Shown: piece after piece, positions 16,282-25,787 of the stretch
Position numbering within the stretch: the first letter of the stretch is position 1
Layout: every line of letters begins with the position of its first letter
The notes under the pieces: model-generated
What the model was told of the DNA's origin: nothing
The model's input: the letters and a program-made list of their open reading frames with translations, nothing else
The model's database searches: none
Assembly (NCBI GenBank): GCA_016208165.1
Contig: JACQYL010000094.1
Span: 1 to 38,642, forward strand
Source of the DNA: Deltaproteobacteria bacterium
GTDB lineage: Bacteria; Desulfobacterota; Desulfarculia; JACQYL01
Length of the DNA stretch: 38,642 nt
Direction: 5' to 3'
Translations under genes and position numbers: made by a program

Positions 16282-17253
16282 TTATTCCTCTTTGGACGGT
16301 TGCTCCGCTCTCGTCCAACTCGCGTCAGGATCGAATACGTCCATGGCCTGAGCGATGTCCTTCGTGTCTTCACCAAGGTTCTTCTGGTGGATGACTCCCT
16401 CCTGATTCACGATAAAGGTCATGATCCCCGAATTGCCGTATTCGGCAGGATAGGCGACGAGTCCGAAACCGAGGATCATCTTGCCCTGCACCACATAGTC
16501 GAACGCTCCTCCATTGGCATGCTCTCCCTGTTTCTTCAGTATCTTGAAGTAGTAACCGTGGAACGGGGAAAGATCCTCGTTGGCGTAACCTTCCTCCGCG
16601 GCCTGCGCCACCAGTGGTCCGAGAGGACTCGGATCCTCTCCTTCCTTCACTTCCCAGTAGAGTCCATCGTGTTTCCCGTGGGTGCTCACCAGCCGCTCGG
16701 CGAATTCCACGGCCCCCGCGCCCTCCCTGTCCCTGGTCGCGTATTCGTGCTGAGCGTCCACGTAGGCGTGCAGCACATCAATGATATACAGCTCGTTTCT
16801 GCCTATTCTACGGTTCAGGATTTCTTCTCGTCCTTCCCTTGCGTCGAACGCCCACTTGGCATCTGCTTTAACGATCGGGATAGGCATGGGCCAATCGTTT
16901 ACGCCTATATACAGGGTCACCTTGCCCGGGGTTTCCTCCTGGAGCCTGTTTTTCTGTTCATAAGCCTTGAGGAATTTCTCGCGGTTGACCTTGTCCGCCG
17001 CATGATCGCCTGAAGAGACCAGTTCCTCGCTACCGGGCCCAAGAATGGCCGTCATCCCCGGTATGTCGTGACCATGGACCGCAGCCACCAAAGAGGCCAC
17101 TGCTTCCTCCGGTGATGAAAAGCTCTTTTGCGACGTTACCTCCGAAAACGCCGCAGTGGAAGTCCCGAGCACGAGAACTACGGCAGCGATCATGCAGACC
17201 GATACGGGAAGATAGCGCCTGTTTCTGCAAAAAGACCGTGTGATCTTCATCAT
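16282..17253 (-). CDS. DUF2950 family exported protein
   Basis: The 323-residue protein has an N-terminal export signal (basic start, hydrophobic VCMIAAVVLVLGTSTAAFSE at about 19-38). The body matches DUF2950: FSSPEEAVASLVAAVHGHD, NELYIIDVLHAYVDAQHEYA (near 150-170), then FHGYYFKILKKQG and a C-terminal GNSGIMTFIVNQEGVIHQKN (seen as GIMTFIVNQEGV). The family is periplasmic and of unknown function. It starts after GGAGGGG at ATG 17253, with a second ATG next to it. It lies 62 bases behind the DUF3300 gene on the same strand; the two families are frequent neighbours, so they are probably one operon with a shared envelope role. Confidence 0.88.
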   Translation of the reverse strand: MMKITRSFCRNRRYLPVSVCMIAAVVLVLGTSTAAFSEVTSQKSFSSPEEAVASLVAAVHGHDIPGMTAILGPGSEELVSSGDHAADKVNREKFLKAYEQKNRLQEETPGKVTLYIGVNDWPMPIPIVKADAKWAFDAREGREEILNRRIGRNELYIIDVLHAYVDAQHEYATRDREGAGAVEFAERLVSTHGKHDGLYWEVKEGEDPSPLGPLVAQAAEEGYANEDLSPFHGYYFKILKKQGEHANGGAFDYVVQGKMILGFGLVAYPAEYGNSGIMTFIVNQEGVIHQKNLGEDTKDIAQAMDVFDPDASWTRAEQPSKEE

Positions 17254-17315
17254 GTTTTCCCCTCCGCGCCTATTGCGAATTCGCGAACGATTCAGGTAGG
17301 TTCCTTCGATGTTCT

Positions 17316-18626
17316 CTACCTGCGGTGGCCTCCGCTTTGAGAGCCGCCGTGCTGGTAGAAGCCATCCCGCGATCCCCCCGTTTGGCCCCCTGTGCGGTTG
17401 CCTTGAGGTGTCGATACAGTGCTGCGTCGGCTTTCAGCTCCGCGTTCGCCGGCCCTGCGTTCATAGTTCCCGTGGCCGATTCCTCCGAAGGAGGTTTCCT
17501 CTCGCGCAGCGCCGGGTGCTCTTTCCCGTTCCACCCTTTCCCGCGGCTCAAACTGCCTGTTCTGCTCTCTGTAGGTTCTCTGCGACGGTTCGTTCGGTCT
17601 CATATTGTAGTTTCTCTCGGAATGCTCCCTGCGGACGGGTTCGCGTTCCATTCCCTGCCGCCTCTCGTCCCTCTGGTTGCGTTCCTGTTCTCGATACCCA
17701 GGGGTTCTCTCGGGATACCCTCGTTTTTCCCGGTCATCGAAGGATCTTTCCGACCTTCGCTGTCCGAAATGCTCGCTCGTCCTCCTGTCCCTGTAAGCAA
17801 CTCCTCGTCTGTGGTCCGGGTGATGCCGCCAGTAATGCCCGCCGGAGGGATAAACCACGTGGCGCGGGCGATGATACGGCCACCGGTCATAGTCGACGTA
17901 AATATGACGGGCGGGCCAATCGAACCAGCTCCACGAGAAGATTCCGATGCCAATGGAAAAACCGCGGCCGAACACGATATGCCCCCCCGTGACAATCACA
18001 CCGGGGGGGTGATACCAGTACCAGGGCCGATACGAGGGATATCTCCACGAACCATATACGTACAACGGGTTGTACACCGGAACGTAGATCACATCGGGCT
18101 CAGTCGGTTCGATACGGATGTATTCTCTTTCAACGATCACCTTCTGTTGCTGGGTAGTGTTAAGGTTTCCTTGTTCCTCCGCTTTTCTTCGCAACGTCTG
18201 GATGGTCGCCATCACGTCATCCTGTTGAGCCAGATAGGCGTCCCCGAGCGTCGTTGTCTGATCGAGTTTGTCGCTCATGGCGAAGAACACATCCGGAAAA
18301 TGGCCGAGCGATTTTACACTCGGATCCCAGTCCATGTCTTGCAAGGCTCTATCCAGCGCTTCGCCTGTCAGTCCCTGATTTTGGCGCAGCCAGCGTTCGG
18401 CTTCGACCACCTCGAGAGGATACGTCGAGGCCATCAGTATCTCGGCGATCAGCGAATCGGGATACAGCGCTATGGGCGCAAGCATCTGAGCCAGCTCCGC
18501 TTCCGTGAATCCCGGGGCGGAATCGGTCTCCTCCTCCGTGTATTGCGCCGGAATGCCGGCGGGCATCGCCAGCATGCCGATCATCATCAACGCCAACCCT
18601 CCCATGATCATTCGTAGAGATCTCAC
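17316..18626 (-). CDS. DUF3300 family exported protein with Arg/Glu-rich tail
   Basis: The 436-residue protein begins at GTG 18626 after an AAGGAGAGG site. It has a signal peptide ending near residue 28. The DUF3300 domain follows: AELAQMLAPIALYPDSLIAE at about 43-62, then EVVEAERWLRQNQGLTGEAL, WDPSVKSLGHFPDVF and YVPVYNPLYVYG. From about residue 185 the sequence is Trp/Tyr/His-rich, and from about 270 it is a low-complexity Arg/Glu/Gln tail. The domain is found in many proteobacterial envelope proteins of unknown function. It is the first gene of a two-gene unit with DUF2950. Confidence 0.88.
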   Translation of the reverse strand: MRSLRMIMGGLALMMIGMLAMPAGIPAQYTEEETDSAPGFTEAELAQMLAPIALYPDSLIAEILMASTYPLEVVEAERWLRQNQGLTGEALDRALQDMDWDPSVKSLGHFPDVFFAMSDKLDQTTTLGDAYLAQQDDVMATIQTLRRKAEEQGNLNTTQQQKVIVEREYIRIEPTEPDVIYVPVYNPLYVYGSWRYPSYRPWYWYHPPGVIVTGGHIVFGRGFSIGIGIFSWSWFDWPARHIYVDYDRWPYHRPRHVVYPSGGHYWRHHPDHRRGVAYRDRRTSEHFGQRRSERSFDDREKRGYPERTPGYREQERNQRDERRQGMEREPVRREHSERNYNMRPNEPSQRTYREQNRQFEPRERVERERAPGAAREETSFGGIGHGNYERRAGERGAESRRSTVSTPQGNRTGGQTGGSRDGFYQHGGSQSGGHRR

Positions 18627-19143
18627 GGTAATTCCTCTCCTTCACATCCGGAACATTCCAGAATCCCGCAGGGAGACCAAAGGAGCATTCCTAAGATGCG
18701 TGTATGAAAAAGTACATTCACGGCGTCGCTTCTTTCAGTTATGGTTCGGCCGGCGATGGTGGGGCAGGACGCAACTTGAAATCTCCGGCAGTCCTTTCTT
18801 CGAGTCCACTCGATCGCCGACCTTTATATTAAGAAAACAAACCGACGAGACGGTTTAGCCGCCGCGTGGCGGGCGGGGATCGGTCTCTTATAACGGACCA
18901 TGACAGGCGTAAAAGTTCCGTTGACCGTAGGATGGGACTGCTGTACTTTGTCCCAACCGTGGAGAACGTTCGTTTTTATGCAGCTATGCTTCTGAATGTA
19001 TTCGAAAAGTTTCTGAAGCGGCGAGGGTATGATTCAGTCCTTATTCCCTGCTTGTTCAAAAGACGGAAAAGGGCTTCGGTGACGATTCCGAAGCTCGGCG
19101 CGCACAATTCCACGCAAGGAATCATGAAGTCTAAGGAGACGGA
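18627..19143. other. intergenic stretch, nothing recognised
   Basis: This is the divergent gap between the DUF3300 gene and the large secreted protease. Frames here are short and lack ribosome-binding sites. An AAGGAGACGG site at its end serves the next gene. Confidence 0.5.
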
Positions 19144-22100
19144 ATGGGGAAGAGATCGGTCTTGGTTCTTGCGGTGTGTTGGCTATGGATTGCGGTTCTC
19201 TTTACATCTGCGGTTCGTTCCGAGGATTGTGCGTTCTTTTTCGAAGACTTCTCGGGGCTTTCCGTACATTCCTGGTCCTATTTCGACGCGACCTGGGTTG
19301 AACAAAGCCAAACGCTAGCCGTATCCCAAATCGAGACGGACAGGATCGCGGTCGCTCGGACCGCGTTTCACGCCGCCGACCTGTACCAGATCGACGTGGA
19401 CCTTGAAGTTCTCGCCGGCGGCTCCGACGCAGGGTTCGGGATTTATACCTATACCTCGGGGGATGCGTTCCTGGACGTGGGAGGCCGAACCGCGGACGGC
19501 ATCGCGGCCATGGTTTATCCCGGAGAAGGGCAGGCCGCTCTCATGGCTTGGGACGTGACGCAGGGGGAGTGGTTTGACTCCAACTCCGTGTCCGCTTCCC
19601 AGCCCATTACTTCCATAGGCTTTTCCCTCTCCGACAACCAAGCGGTTTTGCGTTTGAACAGACAGGATACCGCCGCGGTTTTCTCCGGGAGTTTTACCTT
19701 CGCCCCCTGGGTAGTGGATACCATCTGGCTTATGGCCGAAGGAACGGGCGCCCAGGCGCGTTTCGACAACGTGTGCGCGGACACTCCGGGAAGCGGGCCT
19801 TCTCCGACCACGGGCGACTATGACGGTATCTGGAAAAACGCCGGCCAGACCATGAACTTCTATATCCAGACCTACGCCGCGGGTTCGGCTCTGGTCATTG
19901 CCACGGCGGACCTTAAGACTCTCTATGTGTTTCTGTCCCCGAGCTTTTCCAACGGCATGGACATAAACGATATGGCGGGCGGCGGACATCATCTGACCCT
20001 GAATTTTTCTTCTTCCGAACAGGCTTCCGCCGTTTTGACCCCTTCGGGGTCCGCACCCCGGACCTACGCCATTTCCAAATTTTTCAGTACGCCGCCGGTT
20101 ACAACCCATGACGGCATCTGGAAATCCCCCGACTGCCAGGCCGGCGTCATGAATTATTATGTTCAGTCTTACGATACCGGGGCGGGGATCGTCATCGCCA
20201 CTTCGGACCTGTCCGCCCTCCACGTGTTTCTGGACCCGAACTTTTCCGACGGTGTGGACGTGGCGGACCTGGCGGGCACGGGGGCGCATCTGACCCTGTC
20301 CTTGGCTGGAGGGCAAACCACGCCCATGGTCCGTTGTTTCATAGCTCCCCATGACGCCTCGGGAGGGTCTCCCACGGCTTCCTGCAACCTCACGGGCTTG
20401 GGACCGAGTCCGAACCCCAAGGTGGTGTTGGGTCCGGGGGGCAGCTCCATCGGGTTGGCCGACGAAGTGATCCCCAATAAGACAGTGACCCTTTCGTCCG
20501 CCGATGCATCGGAAGTCGTGGAATCCGGGGAGACGTCCGTGTCCGGGGCTGTTCGCGTTTCCGTCGGAGGCGGAGAGGAACCTTTATCCGGAAACGGGTT
20601 TTTCAAGATATCCCTTCCGGTGACCGGGGATGTCGCCGAACCCGCTCATCTGACCATGAAGACTAAGTTGACCACGGGGCTAGTTCTGCCCGTGTACGGG
20701 GAGTACGACTCGACCGCTAAGACCTATTCGGCGGAGGTGGCGGCATTGTACAACGGCTGGGTGTTCGGAGTGGTGACTCAGCCGAACCAGGTACTCTACT
20801 TGGACACGGGGAGCCTTTCCCCGGCGGCCTGGCAGACGGAATTCGACTGGAAGACTTTCTCCTGGCATGTGGTGGACCCGTCCAACACGCTGACCGAGGT
20901 CAACGTCCGGGAAATCCAGTCGGCGGCCAAATCGGCAAGCCAGGCGCTTTCCAACGCCCTGTTCCGGGCCCCCAAATTATGGGTCTCGACGGGTACGAAC
21001 CCCCATGCCCGCCTGATACATCATGTGGCCGGGAATCTCCAGTTCAAACAGCCGGGCACGGAGGAAGACGCCAATTACAGCCTGGTGAGTAAAACCGAAC
21101 AGGAAATGCTGGCCCTGGGCCAATTGTATTTGGACTACGACGCCATCAAGACCAGCCTGGCGGCCAAAGGAATCACTCTGGGGCACGTGGTCGTCCACGA
21201 ACTGCTTCACGCGGTTCAGGCCGGGTACGACATCCGGGTTGGCTGGGACAACACCACACATTCCCTCAAACCCTACTATGAGGGCACGGCCGGCCCCTTC
21301 GCCCAATCGTATCAGGACAACAACGGCTCCATTTCCGGTCCCGCTGCGGTGGTGCGGAATATCGTGGGAGGCGGCGACGAATTCGCGATCCTGAATCGGG
21401 CCGTGGACGACTACACCAAACGCAACGAGAACAAGGACTACTACTCCAAACAGGACTTCTTCGTGTATGTGACCCGGATGTACAATCACAACGATTGGTC
21501 CTACCTGGGCTCCCTGTTCCAGGACCTTTACACCGCCACGCTCAACAAGTTCGGACTTTCCATGGCGGAGTACCGGAAGCTTTACCGCACGGCGCTGAAC
21601 ACCTGGGTTGCCTTCTGGACGTCGAAGAGCCTTTCCGAAGCGTACTTCAATTATGTGGTGGATCGGGCGTACAAGCATCCCGCGGAAGCGCTTTTCCGGG
21701 ATACCGAGAATTTCGTCCCCAACAAGTTGGCCACGAGCTTGTTCACGGCAAATGTGGGGTTCAAGACCCTGAACCAGGAGACCGAACGCGTGGAGTTCGA
21801 GGCGGTGGAGCCCCTCTCCGCCTATGCCGTCCAGGTCGTGGTTCCGGACGGCTACAGGACCGAAACGGAAAGCAAGTTGCCCAGGTCCCTCTCCCTCCAG
21901 GGAGGGGACCTGGGAGCCGAAGCCGTCCGTATCGTGGTTTTCCGGGAAAACGATCAGGGGGTCATGCTTTCTTCCGAAGGTGAAATCTATCTCACGGACA
22001 TCTCCAAACCCGTCGAGGTCACGGTAAGCCGGGACGCGCCGACCCTGACCGTTCTGATCATGAACGGTTACATGGAAGACAAGACCGTAAAGGCTTCGGT

Positions 22101-22554
22101 CTCCATCGCCGGACAGGTCTCGACCGTGGAGTATGAAATCGGGTTCACCCGATCCGGAGAGGCTCCCTGCCTGGTGATCGACAAGAGCGGCGAACCTTAC
22201 TCAAGTGCTTGGAACGGATCGGAGTTCTCGGGGAGCAAGCCCGCGACCGCGCTACGCGGGGAGCATCGGATCGAAGGGCAGGTTGCCGGCGGCGGAGGTT
22301 CCCTAATTACGGTTACCTTGCGAGCTTTGGATTCCCTGGATCCTTCCCAGGAGGACCTCCGAGTGAGTCTGGCCGACGTTCCAATGACGTCGAGCACGGC
22401 GACCACCTGGGTGTACGAACTCCAAGGAGCGGCCTTGCTCGCCCATATTACGGATGCCATGGCCGTTTGCGGAGTCGACATTGTATTTACGGAAGTCTCC
22501 CTCACCCATCTACTGGGGGAATCGAGGATTCGGATCGAACTCGCCAAACCCTGA
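19144..22554 (+). CDS. large secreted putative zinc metallopeptidase (HExxH...E) with duplicated N-terminal module
   Basis: The 1136-residue protein starts at ATG 19144 after AAGGAG and has a signal peptide (MGKRSVLVLAVCWLWIAVLF, to about residue 26). Residues 27-215 look like a beta-sandwich carbohydrate/LamG-like module. Residues about 225-300 and 318-385 are a tandem duplication beginning DGIWK and running through FYIQTY/YYVQSY, ALVIATADL/GIVIATSDL and LYVFLSPSF/LHVFLDPNF. A beta-rich linker follows. The catalytic signature is HELLH (His685, His689) with Glu713 in YYEGTAG 24 residues on, the spacing of gluzincin zinc peptidases. The C-terminal third is beta-rich. I do not recognise a named family. 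It is monocistronic; an extracellular or cell-surface peptidase is the best guess. Confidence 0.82.
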   Translation: MGKRSVLVLAVCWLWIAVLFTSAVRSEDCAFFFEDFSGLSVHSWSYFDATWVEQSQTLAVSQIETDRIAVARTAFHAADLYQIDVDLEVLAGGSDAGFGIYTYTSGDAFLDVGGRTADGIAAMVYPGEGQAALMAWDVTQGEWFDSNSVSASQPITSIGFSLSDNQAVLRLNRQDTAAVFSGSFTFAPWVVDTIWLMAEGTGAQARFDNVCADTPGSGPSPTTGDYDGIWKNAGQTMNFYIQTYAAGSALVIATADLKTLYVFLSPSFSNGMDINDMAGGGHHLTLNFSSSEQASAVLTPSGSAPRTYAISKFFSTPPVTTHDGIWKSPDCQAGVMNYYVQSYDTGAGIVIATSDLSALHVFLDPNFSDGVDVADLAGTGAHLTLSLAGGQTTPMVRCFIAPHDASGGSPTASCNLTGLGPSPNPKVVLGPGGSSIGLADEVIPNKTVTLSSADASEVVESGETSVSGAVRVSVGGGEEPLSGNGFFKISLPVTGDVAEPAHLTMKTKLTTGLVLPVYGEYDSTAKTYSAEVAALYNGWVFGVVTQPNQVLYLDTGSLSPAAWQTEFDWKTFSWHVVDPSNTLTEVNVREIQSAAKSASQALSNALFRAPKLWVSTGTNPHARLIHHVAGNLQFKQPGTEEDANYSLVSKTEQEMLALGQLYLDYDAIKTSLAAKGITLGHVVVHELLHAVQAGYDIRVGWDNTTHSLKPYYEGTAGPFAQSYQDNNGSISGPAAVVRNIVGGGDEFAILNRAVDDYTKRNENKDYYSKQDFFVYVTRMYNHNDWSYLGSLFQDLYTATLNKFGLSMAEYRKLYRTALNTWVAFWTSKSLSEAYFNYVVDRAYKHPAEALFRDTENFVPNKLATSLFTANVGFKTLNQETERVEFEAVEPLSAYAVQVVVPDGYRTETESKLPRSLSLQGGDLGAEAVRIVVFRENDQGVMLSSEGEIYLTDISKPVEVTVSRDAPTLTVLIMNGYMEDKTVKASVSIAGQVSTVEYEIGFTRSGEAPCLVIDKSGEPYSSAWNGSEFSGSKPATALRGEHRIEGQVAGGGGSLITVTLRALDSLDPSQEDLRVSLADVPMTSSTATTWVYELQGAALLAHITDAMAVCGVDIVFTEVSLTHLLGESRIRIELAKP

Positions 22555-23077
22555 GCAGAATCTCGCGAGTGGCGCTGCGTACCATGCCGGGCGCCTGGAC
22601 CGCCGAGTTTCCTCGACTTTTCATGCAAGCCGATCGAGGTGCAAGGAGAGACGCACTGATGGAGAGATTTCCAATTCCAACGCACCTGGAATCCCGCGTT
22701 CTACCGGCATAATTTCGAGGCAACGGATTCGTAGTCAGCGACACTTAGCTTCTCAACTTCCTCAATTTACTTAAGTTGTTGAAATCATTGATTCCAGATC
22801 TCGCAGATTTTGACAAATTTTCCAAATTAACCCCTAATTCTCACTCAGATTCTCACACAGGAGAGCCCCGACAGTAAATCCAAAACTGCATCCATCGCTA
22901 GGCTTGCGCTCACCATGGCAGCTCTGCAAAGGCCTTCTTGGTGATCATGTTTCTGTTGGGTGGTTTCGTTGTGAATAATTGGGCTTGGACCAGGAACCAA
23001 GACACGGCAATAATCCCGGCTGTGAGGTTCAGAATAGTCCGTGAGAGCGAGCTCCGGGTTCGAACCTTTGGTCAGAA

Positions 23078-23118
23078 GCCACCGTGCGGATTCGAACCGC
23101 AGACCTGATGATCACGAA
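23078..23118 (-). pseudogene. 3' half of a tRNA gene (anticodon loop to acceptor stem)
   Basis: On the minus strand the sequence gives a 7-base anticodon loop TTCGTGA (23118-23112), stem half TCATC, variable loop AGGTC, a perfect 5-bp T-stem with loop TTCGAAT (TGCGG/CCGCA, 23101-23085) and acceptor half CGGTGGC (23084-23078). The matching 5' half is absent; the bases upstream are a T-run. With U33 in place the anticodon would read CGT (Thr), though position 37 is G rather than the usual A. Half-tRNAs starting at the anticodon loop are typical attachment-site copies left by tRNA-targeting integrases. Confidence 0.5.
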
Positions 23119-23462
23119 AAAAGAACCCTGAGCTTTCGAACTTCCTCATTTTGTTGTAAGAATTTGTTATTATGAGAATCCGGCATTCTCAGGTTTAACA
23201 CGATTTCGCTGGATTTTGCCGATTTTACAGAAAAACCGCACACCACAGAAGTGCTCTGACCAGAAGCCGGTCCTCTTTTTTTGTCTCCCTCTCTAACGGC
23301 TTGAAGATCCACGTAAGGTCACAAGCTTTTCCCTCACCCGGACGCACCCCAAGGCTCCGTTTTCCTACTCGATGCCACCTACTGCAAGACTCAAATGAAT
23401 CCCCCTCTACTCCACTACGTGGAGGTGAGAGGAAATCATTGCCTTCTCCATCGCTCAATTAT

Positions 23463-23488
23463 AACTAAATATATTAGTTAATAACTAA
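23463..23488. promoter_or_regulatory. triple AACTAA/TTAGTT palindromic array upstream of the porin gene
   Basis: AACTAA (23463-23468), TTAGTT (23474-23479) and AACTAA (23483-23488) form two overlapping dyads, the second being TTAGTTA-A-TAACTAA-like (23474-23488). It lies about 230 bases upstream of the porin start in an AT-rich stretch, as an operator would. Confidence 0.35.
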
Positions 23489-23715
23489 TTATTCTATCAT
23501 TCTTCCCTTTGATCAGCAAACAGAATATACATGCTTCACGCGGTGAGGGACTTGCCGAGCCGTTCGCATCCTGAATCGCCTTTGGCGACGTTTCATGGGA
23601 TGCCCACAATAAGTCGAAAAGGAGGTGAGACGAAAAGAAATGGGTTGAAACAGGTAGTCGAGAGTTCTTTGATCCGATTCCATTAAGTATTCTTCAGGAG
23701 GAGAAGGAGGAAGTG

Positions 23716-24861
23716 ATGAAAAAACTGCTTGCCGTCGCTGTCTCTCTTAGTGTTGTGCTATGCATTGTTATCCCTGCGAAGGCTGATTTTGTCGTTGGCA
23801 TGATGGCCTATACGGACCTGGGTTATTACTATCGGGACACCGAACGTATGAAGACCGAAAACCCGACAGTTGACGGCGGAGTAGGCGATGTGTTCATCGA
23901 TATGCCGCATCATTCCCGCTTGTACTCCAAGTGCACCACAGAGGATTGCGGCGGCTACTTCGAACTGGGTGTAGGCAGTGATACAGAAACCAGCATCGGT
24001 TTTGCAAACGCCAACTTCCGTAAACTATACGGTTGGTACGATTTCGGTAACTTCCGCATGGAGGCCGGTCACACGGAAACCCTGGGAGCCGCACGTTACA
24101 ACCCCACTCAGCTGTTTGGTCTGGGTCGTGCGCTACACGTCATTCTGTGCGGCTGGGGTAACATCTACGATCGTGCCGCCCAGGCGAACCTGATCTTTCA
24201 GAGTGGCGGCTTCTATCTGGCGGCCGGTCTTTCCACCAACGACCGTTTCGGCATCTTCGACGGCAACGGTGAAGAATACAACTACATCCCGCGCGTGCAT
24301 CTCGTTGCTGGTGTGACGACCCCTACCTTTTCCATTCTGCCCAACCTCACCTTCCAGCAGGCCGAGGGGAAAGACACCACCAACAAAGACAGCTCCGCCT
24401 ATGCATGGGTCGTCGAGGTGCCCGTTTCCATAAAGGCGGGATCGTTCGGGATCGATCTATCCGGTCACTGGGGCTACAATGTGGGCACCTTGTACTCTCA
24501 ATACTATAACCTGAGCTACGGTGGACAGAACGCTACCGGCGCCGTGCAGGTCACACCGGATGGCGAAGTCGAAGACACGCTCTGCTGGGGGGGGTATTTC
24601 GATGCTTCTTTTGGCGGCAATACCATTGCGGTTCACCTGATCGCCGGCGTGCAGCACGTAGAGAACGACGTTTGGGAAGGCGAGGATTCCAATACCCGTT
24701 ACGGCATCGCCGTGCGTATCCCCTACTCGATTTCCGGTAGTTTTACCCTCAGTCCGGAAGTCGGCTACTATAACCATGGCGACGATGTCAATGTCCAGGA
24801 AAGCGGCAAAGATCTCGGTACTGACATCCTGGCCGGTGTACAATTCCAGTTCGTCTTCTGA
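23716..24861 (+). CDS. outer-membrane beta-barrel protein (porin-like)
   Basis: The 381-residue protein starts at ATG 23716, 5 bases after AAGGAGG; a GTG codon just before is too close. The signal peptide is MKKLLAVAVSLSVVLCIVIPAKA. The mature part alternates polar and aromatic/aliphatic residues in short strands (for example LGYYYRDTERM, RLYGWYDFGNFRMEAGHTET, FGIDLSGHWGYNVGT), contains a pair of cysteines (CTTEDCGG near 76), and ends in Phe (GVQFQFVF), the usual signal for BAM-dependent barrel assembly. It resembles porins reported in deltaproteobacteria but I cannot name a family. A terminator follows. It may admit substrates for the catabolic cluster that begins 165 bases downstream, but it has its own transcription unit. 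Confidence 0.8.
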   Translation: MKKLLAVAVSLSVVLCIVIPAKADFVVGMMAYTDLGYYYRDTERMKTENPTVDGGVGDVFIDMPHHSRLYSKCTTEDCGGYFELGVGSDTETSIGFANANFRKLYGWYDFGNFRMEAGHTETLGAARYNPTQLFGLGRALHVILCGWGNIYDRAAQANLIFQSGGFYLAAGLSTNDRFGIFDGNGEEYNYIPRVHLVAGVTTPTFSILPNLTFQQAEGKDTTNKDSSAYAWVVEVPVSIKAGSFGIDLSGHWGYNVGTLYSQYYNLSYGGQNATGAVQVTPDGEVEDTLCWGGYFDASFGGNTIAVHLIAGVQHVENDVWEGEDSNTRYGIAVRIPYSISGSFTLSPEVGYYNHGDDVNVQESGKDLGTDILAGVQFQFVF

Positions 24862-24884
24862 TCCGACTCGATACGATTAAACGG

Positions 24885-24915
24885 AAGTCTCGTCCCTCAT
24901 TTGACGAGACTTTCT
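24885..24915 (+). terminator. intrinsic terminator of the porin gene
   Basis: A 10-bp perfect stem aagtctcgtc (24885-24894) / gacgagactt (24903-24912) with an 8-base loop is followed by T residues, 24 bases after the porin stop. Confidence 0.8.
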
Positions 24916-25025
24916 ACTCTCTGGAACGGCATGTTATCAAATGGAATGTTTTAGTTTTTTTTCGATAATGCTCGCCGTTTTCAAGATCTGTATGGCTGTA
25001 ACGTAACCTTCAGAGGTGTTGAAGG

Positions 25026-25787
25026 ATGGCATCTATGATGCTTCAAGGCAAAACCGCCGTGGTCACCGGCGCCGGTCGCGGCGTCGGCCGCGCTGTGGCC
25101 ATTGCCTATGCGCGTGAAGGGGCCCGGATTGTGGTCAACTTTTCCAGCAACCAGGACGCCGCCAAGGCTACGGTTCAAGAAATCGAAGCCCTCGGGAGTG
25201 AGGCGATATTGCATAAAGCGGACGTTTCCGTCAGAGAAGAAGCCAACAGCCTGATCTCAGCCGCCAAAGAACGATTTGGAAGCGTCGACATTCTTGTGAA
25301 CAATGCCGGCATAACCCGCCCAAACCTGTTGATCAAAATGGATGAGGATGAATGGGATCGGGTGATTGACGTGCATCTGAAAGGGGCGTTTTTCTGCACG
25401 CAGGCGGCGGCTTTGTTTATGAAGGAACAGAACGCGGGCAAAATCATCAACGTGACCTCCGTGGCTGGAATCATGGGAACCGTGGGCCAGGTGAACTACA
25501 GCGCCGCCAAAGGGGGCATCATCGCATTCACCAAGAGTGTGGCGCGTGAAATGGCGCGATTCAACGTGTGCGCAAACACCATTTCCCTGGGGATCGTGGC
25601 CACGGATATGACCGAAAAGATCCGCAGTGATGAAAAGCTCAGGAACGTCTACATGAATCGGATACTGCTCAAGCGTTTCGCGGAACCCGATGATATTACC
25701 CCCGCTTTTGTATTCCTGGCTTCAGATGACGCCAATTACATCACAGGCCAATTGGTTTGCGTAGATGGCGGATACGGAATGATCTGA
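25026..25787 (+). CDS. SDR-family 3-oxoacyl/3-hydroxyacyl-CoA dehydrogenase
   Basis: The 253-residue protein is a classical FabG-like short-chain dehydrogenase. It has the cofactor motif TGAGRGVG (about 14-21), NNAG (about 91-94), the catalytic Ser in NVTSVAG and YSAAK (Tyr and Lys, about 157-161), and ends with the usual ITGQLVCVDGGYGM. Cofactor preference is not certain from sequence. The gene opens the plus-strand benzoyl-CoA-type cluster, 192 bases before the Had-Oah fusion, so oxidation of 3-hydroxypimelyl-CoA, the ring-opening product, is an attractive role. A housekeeping FabG function is the alternative. The ATG at 25026 follows GAAGG closely; ATG 25035 is also possible. Confidence 0.85.
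   Translation: MASMMLQGKTAVVTGAGRGVGRAVAIAYAREGARIVVNFSSNQDAAKATVQEIEALGSEAILHKADVSVREEANSLISAAKERFGSVDILVNNAGITRPNLLIKMDEDEWDRVIDVHLKGAFFCTQAAALFMKEQNAGKIINVTSVAGIMGTVGQVNYSAAKGGIIAFTKSVAREMARFNVCANTISLGIVATDMTEKIRSDEKLRNVYMNRILLKRFAEPDDITPAFVFLASDDANYITGQLVCVDGGYGMI

Larger units (their letters stand above)
22555..23715. other. 1.1-kb noncoding stretch with tRNA fragment and diverged direct repeat
   Basis: No gene is supported. It holds the 3' half of a tRNA (23078-23118), a 22-base direct repeat matching at 18 positions (22747-22768 and 23131-23152), and AT-rich palindromes before the porin gene. The combination looks like the scar of a past insertion. Confidence 0.5.

Noticed and set aside
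17325-18617. 430-codon plus-strand frame opposite the DUF3300 gene
   Set aside because: It arises from the biased codons of the DUF3300 gene, which has signal peptide, domain motifs and a ribosome-binding site; the shadow has none.
20977-21678. 233-codon minus-strand frame inside the protease gene
   Set aside because: It lies wholly opposite the protease frame and its product is not recognisable.
23041-23072. second T-loop-like GGTTCGAACC motif beside the tRNA fragment
   Set aside because: The flanking bases do not form a T-stem, so it is not a second tRNA.
22860-23470. possible CRISPR or tandem repeat array
   Set aside because: Only one diverged pair of 22-base repeats and no regular spacing were found; there is no array and no cas gene.
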